From positions 62,001 to 126,000 of the forward strand of contig NZ_JABFOE010000003.1 of the NCBI RefSeq assembly GCF_013116745.1: DNA of 64,000 nt, written 5' to 3'. Position 1 is the stretch's first letter. Every line of letters starts with the position of its first letter. This DNA is from Arthrobacter sp. 260 (lineage in GTDB: Bacteria; Actinomycetota; Actinomycetes; Actinomycetales; Micrococcaceae). Below are positions 23,858 through 32,853 of this stretch, piece by piece. Made by a program: the position numbers and the translations under genes. Below the pieces are notes generated by a model, which saw only the letters and a program-made list of their open reading frames with translations, did no database searches and was not told where the DNA came from.

Positions 23858-25405
23858 ATGAGCAACTCGACCCATCTCTCTAAGCCGACCCCTGGAGCGG
23901 CTGCCCTCACACCCGCTGTCGGCCGTGCTGGCCGGCGCGAATGGACAGCCCTCGTTGTCCTCATGCTCCCCGTCCTCCTGGTGGCCGTCGACAACACGGT
24001 GCTCGCGTTCGCCACCCCGGCCATCTCGCTGGCGTTCAACACCAGCGGCACCACGCTGCTGTGGATCATCGACAGTTATCCGCTGGTCCTGGCCGGCTTG
24101 CTGGTGGCCATGGGCAGCTTCGGCGACCGGTTTGGCCGTCGTCGGCTGCTCATTATTGGAGCGATCGGTTTCGCCGTCTTCTCGGTCGCCGCAGCCTACT
24201 CGCCCACCGCTGAACTGCTGGTCGCGTCCCGGGTGGGTCTCGGTGTCTTCGGCGCGATGTTGATGCCCTCGACCCTTTCCCTGCTCCGGAACATTTTCAC
24301 CGACCGCAACCAGCGCCGCCTGGCCATTGCCATCTGGGCCTCGGGATTCTCAGCCGGCGCGGCCATGGGACCGTTGGTGGGCGGAGCCCTGCTTGAGCAC
24401 TTCTGGTGGGGATCGGTGTTTCTGCTGGCTGTTCCGGTGCTGGTGCTGATGCTGGCCCTCACCCCAGCACTCGTCCCGGAGTCCAAGGATCCCAACCCCG
24501 GACGCGTGGACTATGCGAGCATCGTCCTGTCCGTTTCGACCATGCTGCCCATCGTGTTCGCGATCAAGAACTTCGCGAAGGGCGACTCCGTCACGGTGAC
24601 CGTTGCCGCCGTCGTCATCGGGCTCACCGCCGGCACCCTGTTTGTCAGGCGGCAACTCGGACGGTCCAACCCCATGCTGGATGTGCGGTTGTTCACGGTG
24701 CGGGCATTTACCGGTGCGGTGCTGGTGAACCTGCTCGCGATCTTCTCGCTGGTCGGCTTCATTTACTTCGTCTCCCAGCACCTGCAGCTGGTTCTCGGGC
24801 TCAGCCCACTCAGCGCGGGCCTGATTCTGGTACCGGGGCTGGTGATGACCATCATTGCTGGCCTGGCGGTGGTGCCGGTGGTGCGCCGGGTGCCACCACG
24901 GATCGTCGTCCCTGTCGCCCTGCTGCTCTCGGCGGCCGCGTACGCCTTTGTTGCCGTCACCGGCCAGGGTGGCTCCGCGGCCATCCTGCTGTTCTCCTTC
25001 ATGCTGCTCGGCGTGGGAGTGGGTGCGTCCGAAACGGTGTCGAACGACCTGATCCTCGCCACCGTGCCCGCCGAAAAGGCCGGGGCGGCATCAGCGGTCT
25101 CCGAAACGGCCTACGAGGTGGGCTCAGTCTTCGGCACAGCACTGCTGGGCAGCGTGCTGCTCGCCTCGTACCAGCGCAACCTCGATCTGCCCGCAGGACT
25201 GAGCCCTGAACAGGCCACCACCGCTACCGAAACGCTGGGTGGGGCCGTCAACATTGCCGCTGAACTGCCGGCCGACGGCGGCAGTCAGCTGCTGGCGTCA
25301 GCGTTCCACGCGTTCGACAGTGGAGTGGTGCTGACCTCGGGGATCGGTGCCGCGCTGATGGTCTTTGCGTCGGCGCTGGCCCTGTGGAGCCTGCGGCGCG
25401 CCTAA
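23858..25405 (+). CDS. MFS multidrug exporter, DHA2 (EmrB/QacA-like) family
   Basis: A 515-residue proton-driven exporter with 14 predicted membrane segments. Motif A is GSFGDRFGRRRLL after the second segment; motif C-like ASGFSAGAAMGPLVGGALL lies in the fifth; WIIDSYPLVLAGLLVAMG near residue 70 is typical of DHA2 pumps. It probably exports drugs or cationic dyes. Its promoter overlaps the TetR operator, and it appears to be translated from a leaderless mRNA. The stop codon lies inside a strong hairpin. Confidence 0.9.
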   Translation: MSNSTHLSKPTPGAAALTPAVGRAGRREWTALVVLMLPVLLVAVDNTVLAFATPAISLAFNTSGTTLLWIIDSYPLVLAGLLVAMGSFGDRFGRRRLLIIGAIGFAVFSVAAAYSPTAELLVASRVGLGVFGAMLMPSTLSLLRNIFTDRNQRRLAIAIWASGFSAGAAMGPLVGGALLEHFWWGSVFLLAVPVLVLMLALTPALVPESKDPNPGRVDYASIVLSVSTMLPIVFAIKNFAKGDSVTVTVAAVVIGLTAGTLFVRRQLGRSNPMLDVRLFTVRAFTGAVLVNLLAIFSLVGFIYFVSQHLQLVLGLSPLSAGLILVPGLVMTIIAGLAVVPVVRRVPPRIVVPVALLLSAAAYAFVAVTGQGGSAAILLFSFMLLGVGVGASETVSNDLILATVPAEKAGAASAVSETAYEVGSVFGTALLGSVLLASYQRNLDLPAGLSPEQATTATETLGGAVNIAAELPADGGSQLLASAFHAFDSGVVLTSGIGAALMVFASALALWSLRRA

Positions 25406-25434
25406 GGATCCGGGAGGGATCCGTCAGGCGCGCC
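25395..25434. terminator. Hairpin across the exporter stop codon
   Basis: GGCGCGCCT (25395-25403) pairs with AGGCGCGCC (25426-25434) and GGATCC (25406-25411) with GGATCC (25417-25422), leaving a 5-nt loop and a small internal loop: 15 base pairs, nearly all G-C. It begins in the last codons of the exporter, covers its TAA, and lies 26 nt from the convergent DUF3105 gene. No T-run follows, so termination would depend on the hairpin or on Rho. Confidence 0.55.
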
Positions 25435-25460
25435 GATGCGGTCGATTCGCTAGAGGGAAC

Positions 25461-26105
25461 CTAGGCCGTCGGGGTGAGGGCACCGGAGCAGGCAGCGCCT
25501 GGCTCGCGGGTCTGCTCGCCCTGGATGTACCGTTCGAGGAAGACCGCAAGGCGGTCATCATCGGCGGAATCGACGCCGAGCTGAAGGCCCCAGGCGCTCG
25601 CCATGACGGGTGATTCCTGATCGGCGTAGGGGCTGAGCAGCACGTACCCACTGGAGCCCACCAGATCGGTGAGGGTGTCGATCTCCGCCTGGGGGAGGTC
25701 CGGCTGGTAGGTAATCCAGACGGCGCCATGCTCCAACGAGTGGACGGTGTTCTCGTTCGGGATCTCAAACGGGTAGATGCCACAGTTGGTCCAGGTCGCG
25801 TTGTGGTCGCCACCGACGGGAGGGGACTGCTCGTATTCGACCGGCGCATCGGTGTGGTTGAAGCTGAGGTCCTCGAACTCCTGCAGGCCCTCGATGGGCT
25901 GGCTCGCGAGCTCTTCGATCCGCTGGTTTTCCTGGACCTGGCCCACAATCACAATGGTCACCGCAACGATGATGGCCACAACCACCGCGCCGATACCTCC
26001 GAGGATCAGCGTGGTGCGCTTCCGGTCGCTGGCCCGCTGCTTGGACTGGATGGCCGCCAGCCGCGCCTGGCGGTCGGCATTGTCCTGAGCTCGCTTCTTA
26101 TTCAA
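25461..26105 (-). CDS. DUF3105 membrane-anchored protein
   Basis: About 214 residues from a TTG at 26105 with AAGGA 8 nt upstream; the frame is open further up but overlaps the DUF305 gene. A basic, Lys/Arg-rich N-terminus is followed by one membrane segment (LILGGIGAVVVAIIVAVTIVIVG) and an outer domain with HSLEHGAVWITYQPDLP and YVLLSPYADQESPVMASAWG, the DUF3105 pattern. Conserved His and Cys in NCGIYPF and HSLEHG could bind metal. It follows DUF305 in the same direction. The pair commonly accompanies copper genes, and csoR-copZ-copA is the next cluster. Confidence 0.8.
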   Translation of the reverse strand: MNKKRAQDNADRQARLAAIQSKQRASDRKRTTLILGGIGAVVVAIIVAVTIVIVGQVQENQRIEELASQPIEGLQEFEDLSFNHTDAPVEYEQSPPVGGDHNATWTNCGIYPFEIPNENTVHSLEHGAVWITYQPDLPQAEIDTLTDLVGSSGYVLLSPYADQESPVMASAWGLQLGVDSADDDRLAVFLERYIQGEQTREPGAACSGALTPTA

Positions 26106-26157
26106 CGCGTGAATCCTTTTTTCCGTGGGTGTGTCTACAACAAATGTACCGTCGGTG

Positions 26158-26796
26158 TTACGGCAGTTCGTCCAGCATGTCTTCCATCGCCGTGATCTCG
26201 GCGACCTGGGCTTCAGCCATCTTCTCGGCGGCAACCTTGACCCGGGGCTCCTGGGCAAGCTCAGCCCCTGCCTGAGCCATCTCCGCGCCCGCTTCATGGT
26301 GGGTGATCATCAGGCTCAGGAAGATCCGCTCGGCCTCAACCCCCGAGGCGTCGGCCAGTTCCTGCATCTGTTCCTCGGTCGCCATGCCGGGCATCAACCC
26401 GTCGTCTCGCAGCATGCTGCCTCCGCCGTGGTGATCCATCGATCCTTCCATCCAGGCCATGTTGGAAGTGGAGGAGCTCTGCGGGAGCCCCCACTCCTCG
26501 AGCCAGGCATACATCTGGCCGATCTGGTGCTGCTGGGTCATCGCGATGTCATACGCGATGACCCGCACCACCTCGTCATCGGTGCGGTCACGCACCAGCC
26601 GAGACATTTCGACCGCCTGCGTGTGATGAATCTGCATGTCGCGGGCAAAGCCCGCGTCGGCGCTGTTAGCGGCGGGATGCTCGACGCCGGTTCCGACCCG
26701 GCCTGCTACAAATGCGAGCGCGAGGAGGGAGAGCACCAGCGCTCCGGCCAGGGCAATGAGCGCGCGCTTCTGCCACGTCTCGAGGTGCAGGGTCAT
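26158..26796 (-). CDS. DUF305 copper-associated protein
   Basis: A 212-residue protein with an N-terminal membrane anchor or uncleaved signal (about 12-32) and two ferritin-like helical repeats carrying the DUF305 signatures FARDMQIHHTQAVEMS and FLSLMITHHEAGAEMA. The His and Met pairs in these helices suggest Cu(I) binding outside the membrane; a His/Met-rich stretch (SMDHHGGGSM) lies between. ACAAGGAAAAAGG precedes the ATG. Divergent from csoR, so copper control through the shared operator region is plausible. Confidence 0.85.
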   Translation of the reverse strand: MTLHLETWQKRALIALAGALVLSLLALAFVAGRVGTGVEHPAANSADAGFARDMQIHHTQAVEMSRLVRDRTDDEVVRVIAYDIAMTQQHQIGQMYAWLEEWGLPQSSSTSNMAWMEGSMDHHGGGSMLRDDGLMPGMATEEQMQELADASGVEAERIFLSLMITHHEAGAEMAQAGAELAQEPRVKVAAEKMAEAQVAEITAMEDMLDELP

Positions 26797-26877
26797 CTAC
26801 CTTTTTCCTTGTTCATCAGGCCTATCCAGTCTCTCTAACGTATTGCATGAGGCTCGGCGTTCCCTGAGAAAGATCAG

Positions 26878-26922
26878 GTATACCCCCCTGGGGTACTTGA
26901 TATATACGGGTGGGGGGTATAC
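26878..26922. promoter_or_regulatory. CsoR operator/promoter of the copper operon
   Basis: GTATACCCCCC (26878-26888) and GGGGGGTATAC (26912-26922) form a perfect 11-bp inverted repeat 23 bp apart. Within it TACCCC...GGGGTA (26881-26895) gives a second, compact dyad typical of CsoR sites. A -10-like TATACT (26918-26923) and -35-like TTGATA (26897-26902; only 15 bp spacing) lie inside, so bound CsoR would block transcription. The csoR ATG follows AAGGAGGA at 26949. Confidence 0.8.
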
Positions 26923-26948
26923 TTTGGACTGAGATCAAGGAGGACTAG

Positions 26949-27260
26949 ATGACCGACACCACCGTTGAACACGGATACACCGCCGACAAGGACGCCTACC
27001 TGCGGCGCTTACGGCGCATCGAAGGTCAGGTCCGCGGGATCGCGCGGATGATCGAGGAAGACAAGTACTGCATTGACGTCCTCACCCAGGTGTCGGCCAT
27101 CAACAAGGCCCTCCATGCGGTGAGCATCGGCCTGCTGGAGGAGCACATCGCGCATTGCGTGGTGGGCGCCGCCAACGAATCCCAGCTCACCGGCAACCCC
27201 GAAATTGTCCAGGAAAAAGTCCAGGAAGCCTCAGCAGCGATCAGTCGACTGCTGCGGTAA
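26949..27260 (+). CDS. csoR: Copper-sensing repressor CsoR
   Basis: A 103-residue all-helical repressor of the CsoR/RcnR family. Cu(I) ligands are C41, H66 and C70 (the C-H-C set in KYCIDV and EEHIAHC). Copper binding releases it from GC-rich palindromes such as the one immediately upstream. The RLRRIEGQVRGIARM helix carries DNA-contacting Arg residues. First gene of csoR-copZ-copA, with an excellent ribosome site. Confidence 0.95.
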   Translation: MTDTTVEHGYTADKDAYLRRLRRIEGQVRGIARMIEEDKYCIDVLTQVSAINKALHAVSIGLLEEHIAHCVVGAANESQLTGNPEIVQEKVQEASAAISRLLR

Positions 27261-27289
27261 CACCTGGCCCACCTCAAGGAGCACCACCC

Positions 27290-27514
27290 ATGAGCACCAC
27301 CACCGTCAATATCTCCGGAATGACCTGCGGCCACTGCGTCGACGCCGTCAGTGAGGAAATCAGCGCGCTCGAAGGCGTCGAGAAAGTCTCAATTGACCTG
27401 AACAAGGGCGGTATTTCCACCGCCACCGTCACCTCCACCACTGATCTCGACCCAGAGCAGGTGGGCGAGGCAGTAGCCGAGGCCGGCTACCTGGTTGTCG
27501 CCAACGACGCCTAG
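27290..27514 (+). CDS. copZ: Copper chaperone CopZ (HMA domain)
   Basis: A 74-residue single heavy-metal-associated domain with the metal-binding GMTCGHC motif (C13, C16). It carries Cu(I) in the cytoplasm to the CopA ATPase or to CsoR. The ATG at 27290 follows AAGGAG; it lies 29 nt after csoR and 35 nt before copA in one operon. Confidence 0.93.
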   Translation: MSTTTVNISGMTCGHCVDAVSEEISALEGVEKVSIDLNKGGISTATVTSTTDLDPEQVGEAVAEAGYLVVANDA

Positions 27515-27549
27515 CACCGCACCCCACCGGAGCCACCAAAGGATTCCCC

Positions 27550-29841
27550 ATGAGCACCGACCAGCTTCCCACCACCCCCACCAGGATCGTCGAGCTCGAC
27601 ATCCAGGGCATGACGTGTGCCTCCTGTGTGGGACGGGTGGAACGCAAGCTCGGGAAGCTTGAGGGGGTCCAGGCAAGCGTCAACCTGCCCCTGGAGTCCG
27701 CCACTGTCACCGTCCCCGACACCATAACGGATCAGGACATTGTCGACACGGTGCAGGCGACCGGGTACACCGCCCAGCTCAAAAAACCGGCGCACAGCGC
27801 TCCGGGGCGGGGCCCGGCCGCCGATCCAGCCCTGGAAGGCACCCTTCCCGCCGACTCCGACCACCTCTCCCACGGTGGAACGGCAGCACAGTTGCGCCCC
27901 CGGTTGATCGTCGCTGCCGTCCTGACCCTACCCATCGCGATCATCTCCATGGTCTCAGCCGCCCAGTTCCCCCACTGGGGGTGGGTGGTCTTCGCCCTGA
28001 CCCTGCCGGTGGTCACCTGGTCCGCCTGGTCCTTCCATCGGGCCGCCGCCATCAATGCCCGGCATCTGGCGTCCACGATGGACACCCTGGTATCGATCGG
28101 CGTCGCCGCAGCCTTCCTCTTCTCCGCCTGGCAACTGATCACCGACCCGTCGATCACCGAGCACGCCGGCATGTCGATGAGTGACCACTCCCTTTACTTC
28201 GAGGTCGCAGCAGTGGTGGTCACCTTCCTCCTGCTGGGCCGGTACCTGGAAGCCAACGCCAAACAACGCGCTGGCGAAGCGCTTAAGGCGCTGCTGAGCC
28301 TCGGCGCCAAGGATGCGACAGTACTCCGTGAGCAGGACGGACGCCGCGTCGAAGTGAGGGTGCCTGCAGATTCCCTGGTCCACGGAGACGAGTTCGTCGT
28401 GCGCCCCGGCGAGAAGATCGCCACCGATGGGGTGGTCGTCGACGGTTCCAGCTCCGTCGACACCTCCCTGATCACCGGCGAGTCCCTGCCGGTGGACGTG
28501 GGCGTCGACGACGTCGTCACGGGCGCCACCATCAACACCTCCGGGCGGCTAGTGATCCGCGCCACCCGGGTGGGCAGCGAGACCACCCTGGCTCAGATGG
28601 GGCGCCTGGTCAGCCAGGCGCAAAGTGGGAAGGCTCCCATCGCGCGGCTCGCGGACCGGATCAGTGCGGTCTTCGTGCCCATTGTGCTGGCCATCGCCGT
28701 CCTGACCTTCATCGTGTGGATGGTCCTGACCGGGGACCTTCAGTCGGCGTTCACCGCGGCCGTCGCGGTCCTCGTGATCGCCTGCCCGTGTGCGCTGGGT
28801 CTGGCCACACCGACGGCGTTGCTCACCGGGTCAGGCCGCGGCGCCCAGCTGGGAATCCTCATCCGCGGACCACAGGTCCTTGAGGACACCCGGACCGTCG
28901 ACACCATTGTGCTGGACAAGACGGGCACGGTCACCACCGGCAAGCTCGCGGTGACCGACGTCGTCGTCCTGGGAACACTGGACCGGGATCGCGTCCTGTC
29001 GCTGGCCGGCGCGGTGGAGGCGGCCAGCGAGCACCCCATTGCGCAGGCAATTGCCGCTGCTGCACCAAGCCATCCTGCCGTGACCAACTTCAGGAGCTCA
29101 GCTGGCGGCGGGGTGATCGGAACCGTCGTCGACGGCGGCCGTCCGGTCACTGTGGTCGCCGGGCGGTCCGGGTGGCTTCAGGAGAACGGGGTCCCTGTCA
29201 CCGATGAACACCTGGCCGCGCTTGCTGACCAGCAGGACGCCGGTTCCACCGCGATCTGGGTCGCTGTTGACGGCCGGGTTGCAGGGTTAATATCACTGAA
29301 GGACACGGTGAAGGACTCATCGGCGGCCGCCATTACACGGCTGAAGGACCTGGGGTTGCGGCCCATCCTCCTGACCGGTGACAACGCATCGGTCGCCCGC
29401 CGGGTGGCGGACCAGGTGGGCATTGCTCCCGAGGACGTCCTCGCTGGTGTCCTGCCCGAGGGCAAGGTGGAGGCGATCCGGAAGCTGCAGGCTGAGGGAG
29501 CCACCGTTGCCATGGCGGGGGACGGGGTGAACGACGCCGCTGCCCTGGCACAAGCGGATCTGGGCATCGCGATGGGATCCGGCACCGATGTGGCCATCGA
29601 GGCAGCCGACCTGACAGTGATGGGCAACAGCCTGGAGCAGGTGGCGCAGGCCATCGAACTCTCCCGCAAGACACTGTCCACGATCAAGAGCAACCTGTTC
29701 TGGGCCTTCTTCTACAATACGATCGGTATTCCGGTCGCAGCCCTCGGCCTCCTGAATCCGATGGTCGCGGGCGCGGCGATGGCCGCCAGTTCGGTGCTGG
29801 TGGTGGCCAACTCGCTGCGGCTGCGACGCTTCGGCCGGTAG
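27550..29841 (+). CDS. copA: Cu(I)-exporting P1B-type ATPase CopA
   Basis: A 763-residue P1B-1 ATPase. N-terminal HMA domain with GMTCASC (C23, C26), about eight membrane segments, the CPC ion-binding motif at C412-C414, the phosphorylated aspartate D456 in DKTGTVT, a HP motif in SEHPIAQA, and the hinge [10 protein letters not shown]. The C-terminal YNTIGIP and [15 protein letters not shown] are typical of copper pumps. It removes Cu(I) from the cytoplasm. It ends 4 nt from a convergent gene. Confidence 0.95.
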   Translation: MSTDQLPTTPTRIVELDIQGMTCASCVGRVERKLGKLEGVQASVNLPLESATVTVPDTITDQDIVDTVQATGYTAQLKKPAHSAPGRGPAADPALEGTLPADSDHLSHGGTAAQLRPRLIVAAVLTLPIAIISMVSAAQFPHWGWVVFALTLPVVTWSAWSFHRAAAINARHLASTMDTLVSIGVAAAFLFSAWQLITDPSITEHAGMSMSDHSLYFEVAAVVVTFLLLGRYLEANAKQRAGEALKALLSLGAKDATVLREQDGRRVEVRVPADSLVHGDEFVVRPGEKIATDGVVVDGSSSVDTSLITGESLPVDVGVDDVVTGATINTSGRLVIRATRVGSETTLAQMGRLVSQAQSGKAPIARLADRISAVFVPIVLAIAVLTFIVWMVLTGDLQSAFTAAVAVLVIACPCALGLATPTALLTGSGRGAQLGILIRGPQVLEDTRTVDTIVLDKTGTVTTGKLAVTDVVVLGTLDRDRVLSLAGAVEAASEHPIAQAIAAAAPSHPAVTNFRSSAGGGVIGTVVDGGRPVTVVAGRSGWLQENGVPVTDEHLAALADQQDAGSTAIWVAVDGRVAGLISLKDTVKDSSAAAITRLKDLGLRPILLTGDNASVARRVADQVGIAPEDVLAGVLPEGKVEAIRKLQAEGATVAMAGDGVNDAAALAQADLGIAMGSGTDVAIEAADLTVMGNSLEQVAQAIELSRKTLSTIKSNLFWAFFYNTIGIPVAALGLLNPMVAGAAMAASSVLVVANSLRLRRFGR

Positions 29842-29845
29842 CCGC

Positions 29846-30652
29846 TCAGTCGAGCCGTGCCAGCAGGTGTTCGGTGATCATGGCCGGACCTTCCCCCACC
29901 CCACGGAAGCCGGGGAACGGGTTGACGTCGACGATCACGGGGCCGGCCTCCCCCATCAGGAAGTCGACACCGAAGATCTCCAGACCGGTAACGTCGGCGA
30001 CGCGCCCTGCCAGCCGGGACAGGGCGTCGTCGACAGCAATCGGCGCACCCCCGGTGACGTGGCCGTGCGCCAGCGGCGAGGGTTTCAGCAGAGACCTCAC
30101 CCGCGCGCCGGCGACATAGAGCTTTCGGTCCCACCCGTCGTTGGCGATGAAGGGCTGGACAACGTACGGTCCCGGGAAGGGCGGGGCGCCCGGCAGATCG
30201 CCCCTGGTCCCGGCCAGAACATTTTCACCACGTCCGTCGCCTCCCTCCGCCGTTTTGATCACGCTCAGGGTGGTTGCCGCGGCCCGTGCTTCCTGCCAGT
30301 CGCTCACCGCCACTGTCAGCGGGACCGGGAGGCCGGCCTGGCTTAGGAGCGCCATCAGGGCGGGCCGTTTACGGGTCAGTGCTACGGCGGCGGGCGGGTT
30401 GCAGCAGGGAACCCTGGCCTCAGCGAGCTGCGCCACAGAGCGCAGGGCTGACCATTTGAGGCCGCGGTGGACCACCAGATGGGCGCCCGCCACCCAGTCG
30501 GGTAGCTCCGGCTGGTCATGGGGCAGGTGAACGGCCGTGTCCACGTCGGCGGCGTTCAACAACGCCATGACCTCGGGGAGCAGCGTGCCCGCCCTGGGTG
30601 GTTTGCCCAGCAGGAAGGCCACCGATCGCTGTCCCTGCCGGTGATCCAGCAC
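29846..30652 (-). CDS. ATP-grasp ligase, RimK-like
   Basis: A 268-residue ATP-grasp protein with a short N-terminal domain, an ATP-binding centre (LSVIKTAEGGDGRGENVL, YVVQPFIANDGWDRKLYVAG) and the Mg-binding end IFGVDFLMGEAGPVIVDVNPFPGFRGVGEG, split here over its known motifs. It resembles RimK/LysX-type carboxylate-amine ligases. The GTG at 30652 has GGGAGG 6 nt upstream, and TATGCT about 25 nt upstream may be its -10. Substrate unknown; nothing nearby suggests a specific pathway. Confidence 0.72.
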   Translation of the reverse strand: MLDHRQGQRSVAFLLGKPPRAGTLLPEVMALLNAADVDTAVHLPHDQPELPDWVAGAHLVVHRGLKWSALRSVAQLAEARVPCCNPPAAVALTRKRPALMALLSQAGLPVPLTVAVSDWQEARAAATTLSVIKTAEGGDGRGENVLAGTRGDLPGAPPFPGPYVVQPFIANDGWDRKLYVAGARVRSLLKPSPLAHGHVTGGAPIAVDDALSRLAGRVADVTGLEIFGVDFLMGEAGPVIVDVNPFPGFRGVGEGPAMITEHLLARLD

Positions 30653-30708
30653 CCGCCCACCTCCCTGTGGGCTCCAGCATAGTGGTAGCAGGACCTGGTT
30701 CGGTGGGG

Positions 30709-31677
30709 TCAGGGCAGGGGGACCGGCTCGACGTCGTTGGCCCGGTCAAGCGGCGGATTGCCGTCCGCTGGTGCCCGCAATTCATCAACCCGCACCATCA
30801 CCACTCCCCCGACAATCAACAGCCCACCGAGGAGCTGGATGGGGCCGGGCAGTTCGCCGAGCATGAGCCAGGACGCAAGCACCGCAAACATCACCTCGGT
30901 GAGACCCACAAAGGAGGCCACCTTGGACCCTAGCTGGCGGGCGGCCAGGATGCCGGTGAAGTAGGAAACCACTGTAGAAATCAGCACGAGGCCCAGCACC
31001 GGCACCAGCCAGCTGGTCTCCCACCCAGCCAGGGTCACGTCGCGGAACTCGAAGGCGAACGGCATGATGCCGACCAGCCCCATCAAGCCGATGGCGACCG
31101 CACCGACCACCATGCCACCACCTGCCATGACCAGCGGGGGCAGCCCGTCGTCGGCCCGGGCTGACATCAGGAAGAACACCGCGAGGCAGACCGCGGCCGC
31201 GAGTCCAAAGAGAACACCGATCGGGTCCAGCCGCTCATCGGCGGTCAGATCCAACACCAAAAGCAGACCGAGCATCGCCGTCACCGAGCCGGCAGCGGTG
31301 AGGCGGCGTGGCGCTTTGCGGCTGCGCGCCCACAGCCAGCCCACGATCAGTACCGGTGCAAGGTACTCCAGCAGGAGGGACACCCCCACCGACATCCGTT
31401 GGACAGCGCTGAAGTAGAAGAACTGGCAGAGCGCAATTGCCGTGACCCCGTAGATGATCAGGGTCAGCGAACTGCCGCGCAGTGCCGTCCACCGCCCGCG
31501 CAGAGCAAAGAGCACCGGGATCAGCAGAACAAGGGCGGCACCGCCGATCCGAACACCCACCGCGGCGCCCGGGCTCCAGCCGATCTCCAGGAGGGACTTG
31601 GCAAACGGTCCGGACACGCCGAAGGCTGCCGCCGAGATGATCGCGAACCACAGGCCCGCCGCTGCACCATTCTTCAT
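30709..31677 (-). CDS. EamA/DMT-family exporter
   Basis: A 322-residue drug/metabolite transporter with ten membrane segments in two EamA repeats (SAAAFGVSGPFAKSLLEIGWSPG at the start; STVVSYFTGILAARQLGSKVASF and GLTEVMFAVLASWLMLGELPG in the second half). Such proteins export amino acids or other metabolites. GGAGG lies 7 nt before the ATG. It is divergent from a CGNR zinc-finger gene, a frequent arrangement in actinobacteria, suggesting regulation by that protein. Confidence 0.88.
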   Translation of the reverse strand: MKNGAAAGLWFAIISAAAFGVSGPFAKSLLEIGWSPGAAVGVRIGGAALVLLIPVLFALRGRWTALRGSSLTLIIYGVTAIALCQFFYFSAVQRMSVGVSLLLEYLAPVLIVGWLWARSRKAPRRLTAAGSVTAMLGLLLVLDLTADERLDPIGVLFGLAAAVCLAVFFLMSARADDGLPPLVMAGGGMVVGAVAIGLMGLVGIMPFAFEFRDVTLAGWETSWLVPVLGLVLISTVVSYFTGILAARQLGSKVASFVGLTEVMFAVLASWLMLGELPGPIQLLGGLLIVGGVVMVRVDELRAPADGNPPLDRANDVEPVPLP

Positions 31678-31702
31678 CCCGAACCTCCGCCGAACCCGTT
31701 AG

Positions 31703-31735
31703 TGTCATGACCAAACTATGATTATGGTAGTGACA
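31703..31735. promoter_or_regulatory. Dyad in the EamA/CGNR divergent promoter region
   Basis: TGTCATGACCA (31703-31713) and TGGTAGTGACA (31725-31735) match as inverted copies at 9 of 11 positions around an 11-bp AT-rich centre that contains TATGAT, a possible -10 box. The site lies in the 86-bp gap between the two divergent genes and is the obvious operator candidate for the CGNR protein. Confidence 0.5.
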
Positions 31736-31763
31736 GTAGACCCGAACAATGTCAGGAGTCAAC

Positions 31764-32309
31764 ATGGCCTTTGCCAATGACACGGAGATTGCGTTGATCT
31801 CCGCGGCGGCCCTCATCAACACCGGGAAGGAAGACCCCGACCAGCTGACCACCCTGGCGGATCTGGACCAGTTCCTCGCCGAGCAGGACTTTTCAGGTTC
31901 GCGGGCGCGGACCGGTGACGAGCTGAGTGCGGTACGGCGTCTGCGCGCGGAGCTGGAAGAGGTCTGGACGTCGTCCGAGAACGACGCCGTGGCCCGCATC
32001 AACCGGATGCTCAGCGACGCCAAGGCCCTTCCCCGACTGGTCCGTCACGACCACTGGGACTGGCACCTCCACGCCACCGGCCCCGAGGCGCCACTGGAAG
32101 ACCGGATGGCCACCGAGGCGGCGATGGCACTGATCGACGTCATCCGGACCCACGAAATGGACCGACTGCGGATCTGCGCAGCCGAGGACTGCAGCGCCGT
32201 GGTCCTGGATCTGAGCCGCAACCGCTCCAAGCGTTTCTGCGACACCGGGAACTGCGCCAACCGCACCCACGTCAAAGCGTATCGGGCCCGTAAGGCGGTT
32301 ACGGGATAG
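31764..32309 (+). CDS. CGNR zinc-finger (ABATE-type) regulator
   Basis: A 181-residue protein with an N-terminal helical ABATE-like domain and a C-terminal CGNR zinc finger: C-x4-C (RICAAEDC) and C-x4-C (FCDTGNCANRTHVKAYRARK), where the canonical CGNR reads CANR. It is a probable DNA-binding stress regulator. The ATG at 31764 has AGGAG 6 nt upstream, better than the ATG five codons earlier. Divergent from the EamA exporter, which it may control. Confidence 0.82.
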   Translation: MAFANDTEIALISAAALINTGKEDPDQLTTLADLDQFLAEQDFSGSRARTGDELSAVRRLRAELEEVWTSSENDAVARINRMLSDAKALPRLVRHDHWDWHLHATGPEAPLEDRMATEAAMALIDVIRTHEMDRLRICAAEDCSAVVLDLSRNRSKRFCDTGNCANRTHVKAYRARKAVTG

Positions 32310-32318
32310 GCTGCCGCG

Positions 32319-32747
32319 CTAGGCGCCGCTGATGCCGAACAGCCCAATGATGAGCGCCATCACCAGGTAGGTCACTAGCTCGTGTGCACAGTTCAGGACG
32401 GTCAGCCCGGCGGGGCGTCCCTCGAACGCGTCGTGGGTAATGAAACGGGACGCAGTGAACCCTGCCCACAGAATCACTGCGGTAATCAGGGTATTGAGCA
32501 GGAAGTTTCCGCCATAGAAGTCCTGGGCAATCGCGGCGCCGCCAGCCAGAACCCAAGCGCTGATCAGGCTGACCACCAGGGTGATGAGGATGGGCCGAAT
32601 GGCGTCCTTCGAATCGCCGCTGACATCGACTTTCGCAACCCGCATCCAGTAGTTGCCGAATACCTTGGGCGTGTACCAGACGGTGCCCACTACCATGGTG
32701 GAGAGGGTGGCAACAAGTACCGCCCAAATATTGATCTCCGGAATCAT
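32319..32747 (-). CDS. DUF1761 membrane protein
   Basis: A 142-residue protein with four membrane segments and the DUF1761 start WAVLVATLSTMVVGTVWYTPKVFGNYWM. The second half has WAGFTASRFITHDAFEGRPAGLTVLNCAHELV, also typical. Function unknown. Convergent with the CGNR gene (9-nt gap). Confidence 0.8.
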   Translation of the reverse strand: MIPEINIWAVLVATLSTMVVGTVWYTPKVFGNYWMRVAKVDVSGDSKDAIRPILITLVVSLISAWVLAGGAAIAQDFYGGNFLLNTLITAVILWAGFTASRFITHDAFEGRPAGLTVLNCAHELVTYLVMALIIGLFGISGA

Positions 32748-32853
32748 GCTGCGCCTCTTCCCTGCTGGGGTTGTCTCTCCAGCTGAAAGTGTAGACCTGG
32801 CGCAGCGGGCGGGTCGCTATTGCCTACTGAACAAGAAGGAAACCGTTGGCGGG

